NCBI GenBank assembly: GCA_022009675.1
Contig: CP091718.1
Location: forward strand, 1,674,001-1,738,000
From: Oscillospiraceae bacterium
Lineage (GTDB): Bacteria; Bacillota; Clostridia; Oscillospirales; CAG-272
Length of the DNA stretch: 64,000 nucleotides
Reading direction: 5' to 3'
The position numbers were made by a program, and so were the translations under genes. Under the pieces are notes generated by a model. The model did not search any database. It was not told the DNA's origin and saw only the letters and a program-made list of their open reading frames with translations. Each line of letters begins with the position of its first letter. Position 1 is the stretch's first letter. Shown one piece after another: positions 40,367 through 49,809 of this stretch.

Positions 40367-40450
40367 CCGAGGCAAAATGACCTTTATTCATTTCAGTCAA
40401 CAAAAACAAGGCAGACCAAAATGAATAATTCTCATTTCAGCCCGCCTCGG
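40367..40450 (-). promoter_or_regulatory. Two repeated hairpins inside a CCGAGGC/GCCTCGG clamp, antiterminator candidate
   Basis: Between CCGAGGC (40367-40373) and GCCTCGG (40444-40450) lie two hairpins with AAATGA/TCATTT arms (40375-40393 and 40419-40437). Their arms CTGAAATGA and TCATTTCAG also match the arms of the terminator at 40325-40355, so alternative pairings are possible. Confidence 0.7.
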
Positions 40451-40471
40451 TATATCACATCGGCAACTATT

Positions 40472-40543
40472 TTACACCGCACCAAACGTAGGTGCCGCCT
40501 GCATAAACAGTATCCTGAAATAAAAAACTATTCTATTATGCAT
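40472..40543 (-). CDS. 23-residue leader peptide upstream of the ABC ATPase
   Basis: ATG at 40543-40541 behind a strong GGAGGTG (40555-40549). It reads MHNRIVFYFRILFMQ, then AAPTFGAV, then TAA at 40474. It lies between the promoter (40641-40669) and the hairpin array (40314-40450), the usual position of a regulatory leader peptide. Too short for ordinary gene finders. The call rests on its position and ribosome site, not on homology. Confidence 0.6.
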   Translation of the reverse strand: MHNRIVFYFRILFMQAAPTFGAV

Positions 40544-40640
40544 AACAACACCTCCAAACACAGTATTTGCGGTAATCATCAAATCGCTCCATCGTCACCA
40601 AATGTCCAACGATGCAACAGCATTTCGTAACCACGCTGAT

Positions 40641-40669
40641 ATCATACCACGTTTCCTCTCGTTTGTCAA
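40641..40669 (-). promoter_or_regulatory. SigA-type promoter of the leader/ATPase transcript
   Basis: Minus strand TTGACA (40669-40664) and TATGAT (40646-40641), 17-base spacer ending CGTGG. It would give a leader of about 370 bases before the ATPase start. Confidence 0.82.
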
Positions 40670-40780
40670 TATATTTCGGGAAATTTTGGCTTTGGCAGGG
40701 GGGCGCCTATGCGTGAGTACAGATGCGGATTATTCAGAGGATCCCTGTGCCAATGAAACTGCTTGAATTGAATATGCCAC

Positions 40781-40809
40781 TTGACTTTTGTACGCAGGTA
40801 TGATATAAT
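40781..40809 (+). promoter_or_regulatory. SigA-type promoter of the SH3 lipoprotein
   Basis: TTGACT 40781-40786 and TATAAT 40804-40809, 17-base spacer. About 150 untranslated bases follow to the GTG start. Confidence 0.83.
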
Positions 40810-40960
40810 TATTGAGCAAATTGAGCAGAAGTACGAAAGTAGCACCGTTCCTTTGGACGCAGGTGCCGGTCGACTGTCTCAGCGTACGCGGGGCAGGGAA
40901 GGTGCGGGCGGCTGGAAGGCTCGGTGTTTCCTGAATTTTTTCGTATAGGAGGAATATCCC

Positions 40961-42136
40961 GTGAAAATCAGAGCTGCTGTGTCCCTTGTGAGTGCCGTCG
41001 CAACCCTTGCGCTGGTCTTGTCCCTCATTGCCTGCGGAGAAACGAAAGGGGACGGGGAAACCGCTTCTGTCGTCTATCCGGATGTGCCCAATATTCCGAT
41101 TGCAACGAGTTCGGTAACCGAGGCCCCCGCGCCTTCAACCAATAAACCGGACAGCACGCAGACCACGCGTGATCCTGCTACTGAGCCTCCCACTTCCGCG
41201 GAAACCGCGACCGCAACGGAACCGGTCGATGTGCTTACGGAGCCGCAGAGGATGCTGATCGCCGCCGCCGTGCGGACAGCGAATACCGACGGCGCCCATG
41301 TGACCGTCGTTTGCGTCAATCGCCTGACCGATGGTGCGGGGCAGTCCACCGAAGTCAAAAACAGCGTGGAATGGCGCAGGGTAGGCGGAAACTGCACGCA
41401 GTCCGGAACCGGTGGCTATACGCTGCAGGGCAGCACGTTCTACCTGACCGATGCTGGCGTGAAGGTGCCCGCGTTGACCGCGCCGCAGGTCGCGTGGATA
41501 TATGAGAGCGTCATCGCGCCGGGACTTTTGCCGTTTGATCCTGTCACCGTTCAGACGCTGAACGCATCGGGCAAATCGGTCACGGTATCCGGCGTCCGGG
41601 ATCAGTAACGCGATGCGCTGTTGGAGTCCCTGCAAACGCTTGCGGACAATGTGACGCTGACTGAGGTCACGGGCGCCGCCGCACTGAATGCGAACGGCAG
41701 TCTTGCCGACTCCTCCTTCCGCGTTTCGATGACATATACCGTCGAAGGCGATACCTACCGGCAGGATGTGGAGATCATCTGCTCATACAGCTACGGTGAT
41801 ACCGAAGCCATCGGCGTTCCGACCGGCGCGGATACCTGCCGGGCTGTGTCCTTCCGCGACCTGTTTGATGTCGATGTGCCCGCTGAGACTGAGACCGGGA
41901 CTGCCACGGAAACCGCGCAGGAACCGCAGCAGACTGTTGTCCGGTACGTGACCGCGACCGCGCTCAATGTGCGTTCCTCGCCGGACTTCAGCTCCGCGAG
42001 CAACATCGTCGGATACCTCAAGAAGGGCGACCGTGTGGTCATTCTGGAAGACTACGGCAATTATGTTGTGATTGAGTATAACGGCAAGCGCTGCTACATC
42101 GGCACCCGCTACCTCAGCGAGACAAAGCCCGACTGA
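40961..42136 (+). CDS. SH3b-domain lipoprotein interrupted by an in-frame TAA
   Basis: Exported lipoprotein, GTG start behind AGGAGGAATATCCC. Signal peptide with lipobox LIAC (Cys at residue 25), then a Pro/Thr/Ser/Glu tether to about residue 90. The middle domain (about 95-310) is unassigned. A C-terminal bacterial SH3 domain is clear (TATALNVRSSPDFSSASNIVGYLKKGD, then RVVILEDYGNYVVIEYNGKRCYIG). The frame is the same before and after the TAA at 41606-41608 (GVRDQ, stop, RDALLESLQTL), so this is a nonsense change rather than an indel. It could be a sequence error, a real premature stop or a readthrough. Full length would be 391 residues. A terminator follows. Confidence 0.85.
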
Positions 42137-42149
42137 GCATCGGACGCCA

Positions 42150-42187
42150 GCCAAAAAAGGAACCCTGCGGGGGTTCCTTTTTTGGCT
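42150..42187. terminator. Bidirectional intrinsic terminator
   Basis: AGCCAAAAAAGGAACCC and GGGGTTCCTTTTTTGGCT around TGCG, between the convergent SH3 lipoprotein and P-type ATPase. It has T6 on both strands. Confidence 0.93.
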
Positions 42188-42203
42188 ACATGGACTTTTT
42201 TCT

Positions 42204-45009
42204 TCAATACCCTTCCGTTTTGCCGCGGAGCCGGCGCAGGATCTTGCGCAGCAGTTCTGCCGGGAAGACGGTCAGCGCCAGCAGGGAAGTATAGCTCAGC
42301 TCCCGAAGCGTCAGTGGGGCGGTGCGCAGAACCGAGCCGCCGAGGTAGACGAACAGGATCTGTACCAGCAGAACAGCGGTCATGATGCCGGTAAAGCCGG
42401 GGTTTTCGGACAGCCCTGCCAGCGGGTTGAGACGATCGGTGCGGGCGTTGAAGCAGTTGAAAACCGAAGCGAAGATGAAAAGAGCAAAGAAGGCGGTCAT
42501 GAGGTAGATGTTGTCCTCTGCAGTCCGGAAATGAGCCGCTACGGCGGGCAGCTTGAGAAACAGCAGGCAAAGTCCGATCGTGAAGCACCCCAACCACGCG
42601 ATTTCGTGGATCATGTATCGGTTGAGTATCGGCTCGTCGCGCCGTTTGGGACGATCCTTCATGTAGGATTCCAGCGGAGCCTCGCCTGCGAAGGCAAGAC
42701 CGCCCAGCGTGTCCATGATGAGATTGATCCAGAGCATCTGTACGACCGTGACAGGCGCGTCAATGCCGATGAAGGGACAGATCATGGATACGCCGACGGC
42801 GCACAGATTCATGGTAAGCTGGAGCGTGATGAATTTCCGGATGCTTTTGAAGATGGTGCGTCCGTACAGGACGGCACGGGCGATGGAGGACAGATTGTTA
42901 TCCAGAATGATGATGTCCCCGGCGTCCTTGGCGACCTGCGTCCCGGCGCCCATGGCAAAGCCGATGTCTGCCCGTTTGAGTGCCGGCGCGTCATTGATGC
43001 CGTCCCCAGTCATACCTACCACCAGTTCCGCTTCCTGCGCCAGCCGCACGAGGCGGGATTTGTCTGTCGGGAGCGCGCGGGCGATGACGGCGATGCGCGG
43101 CAGAAGCTCCCGCAGGCGGTTGTCGGTCATGTCGGAAAGCTCCCGACTTTCCAGCACAAGATCGGTGCCGCCGCCCAGAATGCCGCAGGAACCCGCGATG
43201 GCACTGGCGGTATCGCGGTTATCCCCCGTCATCATGACCACGTGGATGCCCGCCCGGCGCAATTTCTCCACCGCCGCAGGTGCCTCCGGGCGTAGCCGGT
43301 CGGCAAGGAGCAGTGCGCAGACCAGTGTCAGTCCCTCCCAGCCGCCGCCGTCCGGGGACAGCCGGCGCGGGGCAGGCTGCCCGGCTGGAATTTCTTTCTG
43401 TGCCAGCAGGAGGACGCGACCGCCGGCACGTGTCATTGCCCGGATGCGGCGCTCAAATCCGCCGCGATCGTAGCCGTCCGCCCGCCCCAGCCGGCTTCCG
43501 TCCGGTGCCAGTGCACCATCCAGCCACGGAAGCAGGCGCTCCGGCGCACCCTTGACATACAGGTACCGACTGCCGCCCCGCCCGATCAGTGCGGCGGCGT
43601 ACTTGTTCGTGCTGTCGAAGGGCAGGCGGGCAAGCACGCGCCCGGTCGGCGGCGTCGGGAGCGGCGGATTTGCCAGCACGCCGTCCATCAATGCCCGGTC
43701 GGTGGCATTGCCGCCCAGCGCCCGCAGGCGGGGGGCTTCCGCGACCTTCCGGCTTCCGCCCGGGATGCCGTCTGCCGGGATACCGGGTACCGATTGCGTA
43801 TTGGTCATGCAGGCATCCGCTATGCAGGCGTACAGTCCGGGCGCGCCGGTAGCCAGAGCCGCAAGGTCGGGAAATTCCTGCCCGTTGCCCAGCACGGCAC
43901 AGCCGACCGACAGCACCCCCTCGGTCAGTGTCCCGGTCTTATCGGTGAAGAGGATGTTCATGCTTCCTGCCGCCTCGATCCCGACAGGCTTGCGCACCAG
44001 TACCTGGTCGCGTACCATTTTGCGGATGTTGGAGGACAGCACAACGGCGATCATCATGGGCAGTCCTTCCGGCACAGCCACGACCAGTACGGTAAGCCCC
44101 AGCGTGGCGGCATGGAAGCAGGTATTCCAGACCCAGCGCCAGTCGGACAGCCGTGCAAGGATGACTGCCCGGTCAAACCCGGTGTCGAACAGAAAGGCGT
44201 TCAGCAGGAAGATCAGCGCCACCAGCGCGGCGGCGAGGTAGCCCATCCGGCTGATCTGCCCCGCAAGCCGGGTCAGCCGTAGCTTGAGCGGGCTTTCGCG
44301 CGTGTCGGTCTGCACCTCGTCGGATATTTCGCCCAGGAACGTCCGGTCGCCGACCCGCTCGACCAGCATTTCCCCCTGCCCGGACAGCACGGTGCAGCCC
44401 CGGAGCAGGGAGGAGGAGTCGGCGGGTGAGAGCCGCTCCGGTGTGGGGGCGTCAGACGGAGCAGGACTTTTGCGTGCCTCCCGACTCTCGCCTGTCATGG
44501 CGGACTGATCCACTGCCAATTCACCGGTCAGCAGGTGCCCGTCCGCCGGGATCTGCTCGCCGGGGGGGCAAGCGTGACGATATCCCCGCAGACAACGTCC
44601 TCCGTCGGGATCTCCCGCACGCTTTCCTGCCCGGCGGCGTCCGCTCGCCGGACACGGCAGACAGTGCGTGCGCAGACCTCGGACAGCCGGGCATACGCCG
44701 CTTCGGAGCCGTGCTCGGACAGGGTGGAGATCAGCGTTGCCAAAAAGACTGCCAGCGCAATGCCGCCCGTCTCGAACCAGTCTGCGCCCCGGAAGGCGAA
44801 CAGCAGGTTCAGCCCCAGGGCGCACAGCAGGATGCGGATGACGGGATCGCCCAGATTGGCGAGGAACCTGCGCCAGAAGCCCCGCCGCGGCTTTTTGCGT
44901 CAGGCGGTTACTTCCGCCCCGGCGGCGGGATGCTTCCACTTCGGCGGGGGGTCAGGGGATGGGGATGTGCAGAACCCGCCGAAACGGCGGAGCGGGTCAG
45001 CGTCTGCAT
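42204..45009 (-). CDS. P-type cation ATPase, Ca2+-type (three frameshifts near the N-terminus)
   Basis: ATP-driven cation pump of the P2A/PMCA-like branch in the cytoplasmic membrane. The start is the ATG at 45009 behind AAAGGA. A C6 run near 44945-44950 joins MQTLTRSAVS... to AEVEASRRRGGSNRLTQK. An A5 run near 44895-44899 joins that to PRRGFWRRFLANLGDPVIRILL, and a C7 run near 44565-44571 returns to GEQIPADGHLL. Key motifs: TGES, VAVPEGLPM (metal-binding PEGL), ILFTDKTGTLTEG with the phosphorylated Asp, KGAPE, and MTGDGINDAPALKRADIGFAMG. The last five membrane segments follow, with NLIMDTLGGLAFA. About 935 residues. PEGLP fits Ca2+ or Mn2+. In-frame M at 44939 is not the true start. Confidence 0.92.
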
Positions 45010-45166
45010 ACGGTATCGTCCTTTCTTGGGGAGAACCTCCGCGGGTGCCGGCGGATTGTCCCGGCAGGGGGCGCGGAGGTGACCTGTGGTCTGTCCGATT
45101 GTATGCGGCGCTTGTCCGGTTCATGCCGGATTTCCGGCGGTGTCGGGGCGCGGTCTGCCTGCAAAA

Positions 45167-45209
45167 AGGGTGTTCAAAAAAACTCAAAATGAGTTTTTTT
45201 GAACACCCC
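45167..45209. repeat. 18-base perfect inverted repeat with internal A7/T7
   Basis: GGGTGTTCAAAAAAACTC (45168-45185) and its exact complement GAGTTTTTTTGAACACCC (45191-45208), loop AAAAT. It lies 14 bases after the hypothetical gene stop, so it probably terminates that minus-strand operon. The rest of 45010-45222 has nothing I recognise. Confidence 0.85.
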
Positions 45210-45222
45210 GGCGACCAAACAG

Positions 45223-46229
45223 TCACCGAATGTGCTGCCGAAGCTCGTTCAGCGCCGCGCGTTCCCCGTCCTCCAGCAACTCCCACACCGAGGCGTATGC
45301 CGCGCAGAGCACCCCGGCGAGCCGATACCCGTCTTCCGTAAAGTACAGCACGTCATCGCCGCATTGGGCGTAGTCCAGTTCTCCGTCCCGCCCGCCACGG
45401 AACCGCTGCTTGTTGAAGCGTATCGGTGCGGCGGAGACTCTGACCGCTTCGGCATCCTCGCGGATCAGCGAAACGGCGTACAGGTCGGTGCCGGCAGGCA
45501 ACGCCGCCTTGCGCACCTGCGGCTTGCCGCAGAAAAAGTCCCGCACTGCCAGCAGAAGATCCGTGAAACGCCCGGCAGACAGCCCGTCCGGGTAAACCGC
45601 CCGGACGGAATCGGACATGGCGAGGGCGTCCTCCGGGGCTGCGCCGTCATACGATCCGCCACCGTTGCTGTCACTGCTACTGCTACTGTCACCGACACTG
45701 CTGCTGTCAGCAGCACTGTCATCCGATTCGTCCGGTCCCTCCTCGCCCGGAACCCGGAGCGTCACCGCCATGCCGCCCTCACAGCGGGCGACCGTGATCC
45801 ACGGCGCACCGTCGTAATCCCCGTTCGCTCCGGCGGCGCGGAGCAGGCGGCTGTGCACGGTGTCGAACGCGCCGGGGCGCAGTACGACCGTAGTTTCGCC
45901 GTTCCCGGCGGGCGCGGCAAGGAATGCGTCTTCCCGCGCGAAAAGAGCGGCATCCCGCCTGCCGAACAGACGGCTCAGAACCGGCACGGCTATCGCCTGC
46001 CTGCCTTTGGCGGTCAGCAGGCAGACCGTGTCTGCGTCCGCTTCGCCGCCGGGCAGGGAAATGTAGCCCTCGTTTTGCAGGACGGTCAGCCCGTGAATCA
46101 GAGTGTCCTCCGTCAGGCATCCGCACAGCAGTGCGTCCGTGCTTGTCAGTGCATCTGCCAGTGCCTCGTTTTTTTCCTGGCGGTGCCGAGCGCGCACAGC
46201 AGAAGAAAATCCGTATAGCAGTGTGTCAT
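45223..46229 (-). CDS. Hypothetical protein with winged-helix-like start and Ser/Asp-rich linker (one frameshift)
   Basis: No family recognised. The ATG at 46229 overlaps the aminotransferase stop as ATGA behind GGAAGGAGACAG, giving MTHCYTDFLLLCALGTAR. One base in the A7 run near 46169-46175 then has to change to enter the main frame NEALADALTSTDALLCG. The N-terminal 70 residues (DTLIHGLTVLQNEGYISLPGG to LLTAKGRQAI) look like a winged helix. The middle is a beta-rich domain, followed by a linker of about 35 residues rich in Ser and Asp (codons built of ACT/GCT triplets on the plus strand, 45667-45725). The C-terminal domain has FTDLLLAVRDFFCGK and DDVLYFTEDGYRLAGVL. It is cotranscribed with the aminotransferase. 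About 335 residues. Confidence 0.6.
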
Positions 46230-47463
46230 GATCTGTCTCCTTCCGTATCATCCCCGACGGCGGCACGGACGACTGTCCCCAGCCGCCGGATGCCGTCCCG
46301 GATCTGCCCGTCCGAGGGGGTAGAGTAGTTGAGCCGGAAACAGCGCGAGGGTGCATCGGGGTCACAGCCGAAGGTGGCACCGGGTACAACCCGCAGTCCT
46401 GCCGCGACGGTTGCCTTCAGGAATGCAGGCATATCCACATACTCCGGCAAGGTCACCCAGATAAACAGTCCGCCTGCCGGGCGCGTAAAGGTGACGCAGG
46501 AGGGCATGGCGGCGTCCAGCGCATCCAGCATAAGCCCGCACTTGTGCCGATACAGGGCGCGGATGGAGGCGATGTGCGCATCCAGATCGCATTCGGTCAT
46601 GTAGCGGTAGCACAGCATTTGAAAAAACAGGTTGGTGTGTACGTCCTCGGACTGCTTGGCGACCACCATCTTGGATGCCACTGCCTCCGGCGCGATCACG
46701 AAACCGACCCGCATACCGGCGGAGAGTATCTTGGAGAAGGAGGACGTGTAAATGACCAGCCCCTCGGTGTCCATGCTCTTGATGGTGGGAACATCCCCAC
46801 CGGAGAAGCGCAGTTCCCCATAGGGGTTATCCTCCAGGATCATGACGCCGTACTGCTTTGCCAGTTCATATATCCTCACCCGCTTTTCATATGATGTGGT
46901 CAGTCCGGTCGGGTTCTGGAAGGTGGGGATAAGGTAGATCAGCCGGACGCGCGGCTCGCACCGGAGCAGGCGCTCCAGTGCCTCTATGTCGGGACCGTTA
47001 TCCCGGAGCGGGACGCCTACCGGGCGCGCCCCGCAGGAGCGGAAGGCATTGAGCGCGCCCACAAAGGTAGGCTCCTCGCAGATAACCGTATCGCCTTCGT
47101 TGCAGAAAACCTTGCAGGCAAGCTCGATTGCCTGCTGACCGCCCGAAACAATGACAGTTTCGTCACGGAAGGTGTCCCCGGCGGTGCCCGATCTGCCGAT
47201 CCCGAAGACTTTCCGCTGGCGTTCGGCGACCGCGCGCCGGAGCGGCTCGTAGCCCCTCGGTTACGCCGTACTGCAGGGCGGTGGTGGACTCCTGCGCGAA
47301 CAGATCGGCGGCAAGGCGGGCAAGGTCGCGGACAGGGAAGGACTCCGGGGACGGATTCCCGGCGGCGAAGCTGATTGTGTTCGCGTCCGACGGCGCCTTG
47401 AGGATCTCACGGATGGCGGAGGGACGCAGGTTGGCAATCTTATCCGAAAAAAACGTATTGCAT
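46226..47463 (-). CDS. PLP-dependent aminotransferase, class I/II (two frameshifts)
   Basis: Fold-type I aminotransferase of the MocR-like or 2-aminoadipate transaminase (LysN-like) group. The ATG at 47463 follows AAGGA and, after removing one base from the A7 run at 47447-47453, gives MQYVFSDKIANLRPSAIREIL. ISFAAGNPSPESFP follows. A second one-base repair near 47253-47256 gives YGVTEGYEPLRRAVAER. Next come IVSGGQQAIELACK, YLIPTFQNPTGLT (Asn near PLP), ILEDNPYGELRF and YTSSFSKILSAGMRVGF with the Schiff-base Lys. About 412 residues. Substrate cannot be decided. A promoter lies at 47560-47588. Confidence 0.9.
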
Positions 47464-47559
47464 GATCGTGTATCCTTTTGACAGTTCCCCTGATCGGGGG
47501 GCAGTCGGGCGGCTCACCCCGGCAGGGGCAAAGCCGTTTTACCGACCGTCTTTCTTCAT

Positions 47560-47588
47560 ATTGTATCACATTTTGCGCGAAATGTCAA
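47560..47588 (-). promoter_or_regulatory. SigA-type promoter of the aminotransferase operon
   Basis: Minus strand TTGACA (47588-47583) and TACAAT (47565-47560), 17-base spacer. In the 438-base gap 47464-47901 I also see the plus promoter at 47730 and the repeats at 47825, nothing else. Confidence 0.83.
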
Positions 47589-47729
47589 ACAAAAAAATGG
47601 GGGTTCCGGCGCCTGTCGTGATGAGATACCCATGGCTTCTTGCCATGTTGATCTCCCTTTGATGTCCAATCAACGGTGCTCTCGGCGCAATGACTAATTT
47701 GCACTTTATATTTTTGTTAATAATGTGTA

Positions 47730-47757
47730 TTGACTTGTGCTCCGATATTGGTATAAT
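47730..47757 (+). promoter_or_regulatory. SigA-type promoter of the 47902 lipoprotein
   Basis: TTGACT 47730-47735 and TATAAT 47752-47757, 16-base spacer ending TTGG. Confidence 0.78.
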
Positions 47758-47824
47758 ATAACTGTAAGATGCACACGTCTGCCGTGCCTGGATTTGCATT
47801 GTCCTGCGCAGATGCGTGAGCATC

Positions 47825-47866
47825 CACACGTGAGTGTTCACACGTGAGCGTTCACACGTGAGCATC
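47825..47866 (+). repeat. Three tandem CACACGTGAG repeats, period 14
   Basis: CACACGTGAG starts at 47825, 47839 and 47853. Each contains the palindrome CACGTG, and related half-units (GATGCGTGAG, CCGCGGGTG) flank them. They lie in the 5' untranslated leader between the promoter at 47730 and the lipoprotein ATG. Confidence 0.85.
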
Positions 47867-47901
47867 CGCGGGTGATAAGAACGTGAGAAGGAGGTATCCA
47901 C

Positions 47902-48915
47902 ATGAAACGAATCCCCGTACTGTCAGTCGCTGTCCTGCTTGCCATGTGCCTGGCTGCCTGCGCACTTCCTGAAGAGTTCTCCGAAAAAAATCGGCGCTGC
48001 CGCATCGGTGGCGGAAGATTCCGCGTATACCCAGGGGGAAACCGGCACGGAAGCCGATACGGAAACCGCCACAGAAGCCGCCGCCGTCGCGCCGCCGCCG
48101 GACGGCAGCTTTACAACAGACCGCCTCGCTGTGACCGAGAAGGGCGGTGTTTACTACATGAATTTTGTCAACGGCAATACGCCTACCGCAACAGTGGAGG
48201 GCTGCCAGATGGGCGAGATCCTGTTTGACTCGGTCGATGCCTTTTTACGACGCCGCCCGCGGCGTGGATTCTTCCCACGAGAATACAATAAAGACCATCT
48301 TCTCCCGCACGGAAGACGGCATTCTGACAGTGAATACGGCGCGGCTGTACTGTCCCGCCCTGCCTGACGGCACCGTCGGCTCCCTCCGCGCTTACTGGCA
48401 GGGGTCAAAGTACGGTTACTTTTATTTACCCTCCGGAAGGGAAAAACATGGTAATGACAATATCCTGCACGGACATTGCCGCATACCGCGTGATCCATCC
48501 CGAACCGACAGCCGATCCGTTCGGATGGTTCAGCAGAAACTATGACGAGTTGTTTGATCCGTCCACGGAGGAAGGCAAGGACTGGGTGCACACGGAGACG
48601 ACCTTTGAAGGTGTCCCGTGCGAGATGATTACCAAGACAAACGAGCAATACGCATGGCACTATATCCGCCTGACGGTACAGGATGGCGACCGTACCGTCA
48701 CAGCTTTCATTGACTATGAAATACCCGTCGATGCCACCGGACCGCAAAGCGAGCAGAACGTATCCGAACTGGTGCCTTACGATATATTCCTGCGCTGGTG
48801 CGATGAAAAGGATGCGGTTACCGTTTTCATTCAGCACGTGGACGAGGTCGTTACGTCGGAGTGGCTGCGTTCCGTCAGGCTCGCACTGTACAATCCGAAC
48901 CAAGGGAACCCGTAA
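47902..48915 (+). CDS. Secreted lipoprotein of unknown function (three frameshifts)
   Basis: ATG behind AAGGAGGTATCCAC. Signal peptide MKRIPVLSVAVLLAMC, then lipobox LAAC with the modified Cys near residue 20. The frames join at three homopolymers: A7 near 47987 (EFSEKKIGAAASVAEDSAY), T5 near 48243 (SVDAFYDAARGVDS) and A5 near 48443 (GREK to MVMTISC). A Thr/Glu/Ala tether is followed by TTDRLAVTEKGGVYYMNF and a beta-rich domain ending LRSVRLALYNPNQGNP. About 337 residues. It is predicted to be anchored outside the membrane; no enzyme motif is visible. Confidence 0.78.
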
Positions 48916-48930
48916 ACGGTCTGAGACAAA

Positions 48931-48959
48931 GCGCCCCGGAGGAAAAGCCTCCGGGGCGC
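48931..48959. terminator. GC-rich terminator hairpin
   Basis: Perfect stem GCGCCCCGGAGG (48931-48942) and CCTCCGGGGCGC (48948-48959), loop AAAAG, between the convergent lipoprotein and murQ. T tracts are weak on both sides. Confidence 0.75.
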
Positions 48960-48966
48960 CCCTGGT

Positions 48967-49809
48967 TTATTTGCCCAGCCTGCCGAGCGCTGTCCGGATA
49001 TCACCGCAATCGTCGATCAGTGCGGCGGCGGTATCGCGGTCACATCCGCCAAGCTCCATGAGGATGCGGATGCACCGGTCACGCAGTTTGACGTTGGTGG
49101 GGCGGACGTTTATCATCAGATTGCCCACAACCTTGCCGGTGCGGATCATCGCTCCGGTGGAGAGCATATTGAGGATCAGCTTCTGCGCTGTCCCTGCCTT
49201 GAGACGCGAGGAGCCGGTGATGACCTCCGGTCCGACGTAGGGTGCCATGATGACATCGCACAGGGGGTGCATCCGGCTTTCCGGGTTGCAGGTGATGCCC
49301 ATCGGTATCGCGCCCAGCTCGCGTGCCCGGCGCAGGGCGCCCAGCACATACGGTGCTCCGCCGGAGGCGGACAGACCGACGACAACATCTCCCGCGCCCA
49401 CGCCGTCGGCTTCCAGTTCGGCGGCGCCGCGCTCGGCGCTGTCCTCCGCACCCTCAATGGCGTGGAACATCGCCTCGTGCCCGCCCGCGATGACAGCCCG
49501 GACGAGTCGGTCATCCACGCCGAAGGTCGGCGGGCACTCGGACGCATCCACCACGCCCAGCCGCCCGGATGTCCCGGCGCCGTTGTTGATCAGGTGTCCA
49601 CCGGCATCCAGCCGGGCGGCTATGATGTCGATGGCGGCGGCGATGTCATCTGCCTGCGCCGCGACGGCATCCTCCACAACGCGGTTTTCCTCGCACATCA
49701 GCCGCACCATGTCCGGCGTAGGCAGGGTGTCGATGTGCAGGGTGCGCGGGTTGCGTGCCTCGGTGCGCAGATGCGCAAGATCGGTCCGGACAGGATTTGC
49801 CAGATTCAT
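48967..49809 (-). CDS. murQ: N-acetylmuramic acid 6-phosphate etherase
   Basis: Cleaves the lactyl ether of MurNAc-6-phosphate to GlcNAc-6-phosphate and lactate during cell wall recycling. Intact at 280 residues. The SIS-domain motifs are textbook: NNGAGTSGRLGVVDASECPPT-type sequence, IAGGHEAMFHAIEGAEDS (catalytic Glu region), GLSASGGAPYVLGAL, GITCNPES and EVITGSSRLKAGTAQKLILNM. Its ATG overlaps the Nudix stop as ATGA. No MurNAc PTS permease is visible nearby. Confidence 0.96.
   Translation of the reverse strand: MNLANPVRTDLAHLRTEARNPRTLHIDTLPTPDMVRLMCEENRVVEDAVAAQADDIAAAIDIIAARLDAGGHLINNGAGTSGRLGVVDASECPPTFGVDDRLVRAVIAGGHEAMFHAIEGAEDSAERGAAELEADGVGAGDVVVGLSASGGAPYVLGALRRARELGAIPMGITCNPESRMHPLCDVIMAPYVGPEVITGSSRLKAGTAQKLILNMLSTGAMIRTGKVVGNLMINVRPTNVKLRDRCIRILMELGGCDRDTAAALIDDCGDIRTALGRLGK

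Noticed and set aside
40641..40960. T-box or other known riboswitch upstream of the ABC ATPase
   Set aside because: No T-box sequence or other recognised aptamer core was seen; only a leader ORF and hairpins.
47825..47866. Possible CRISPR array
   Set aside because: Units are only 14 bases, with no spacers of constant length and no cas genes.
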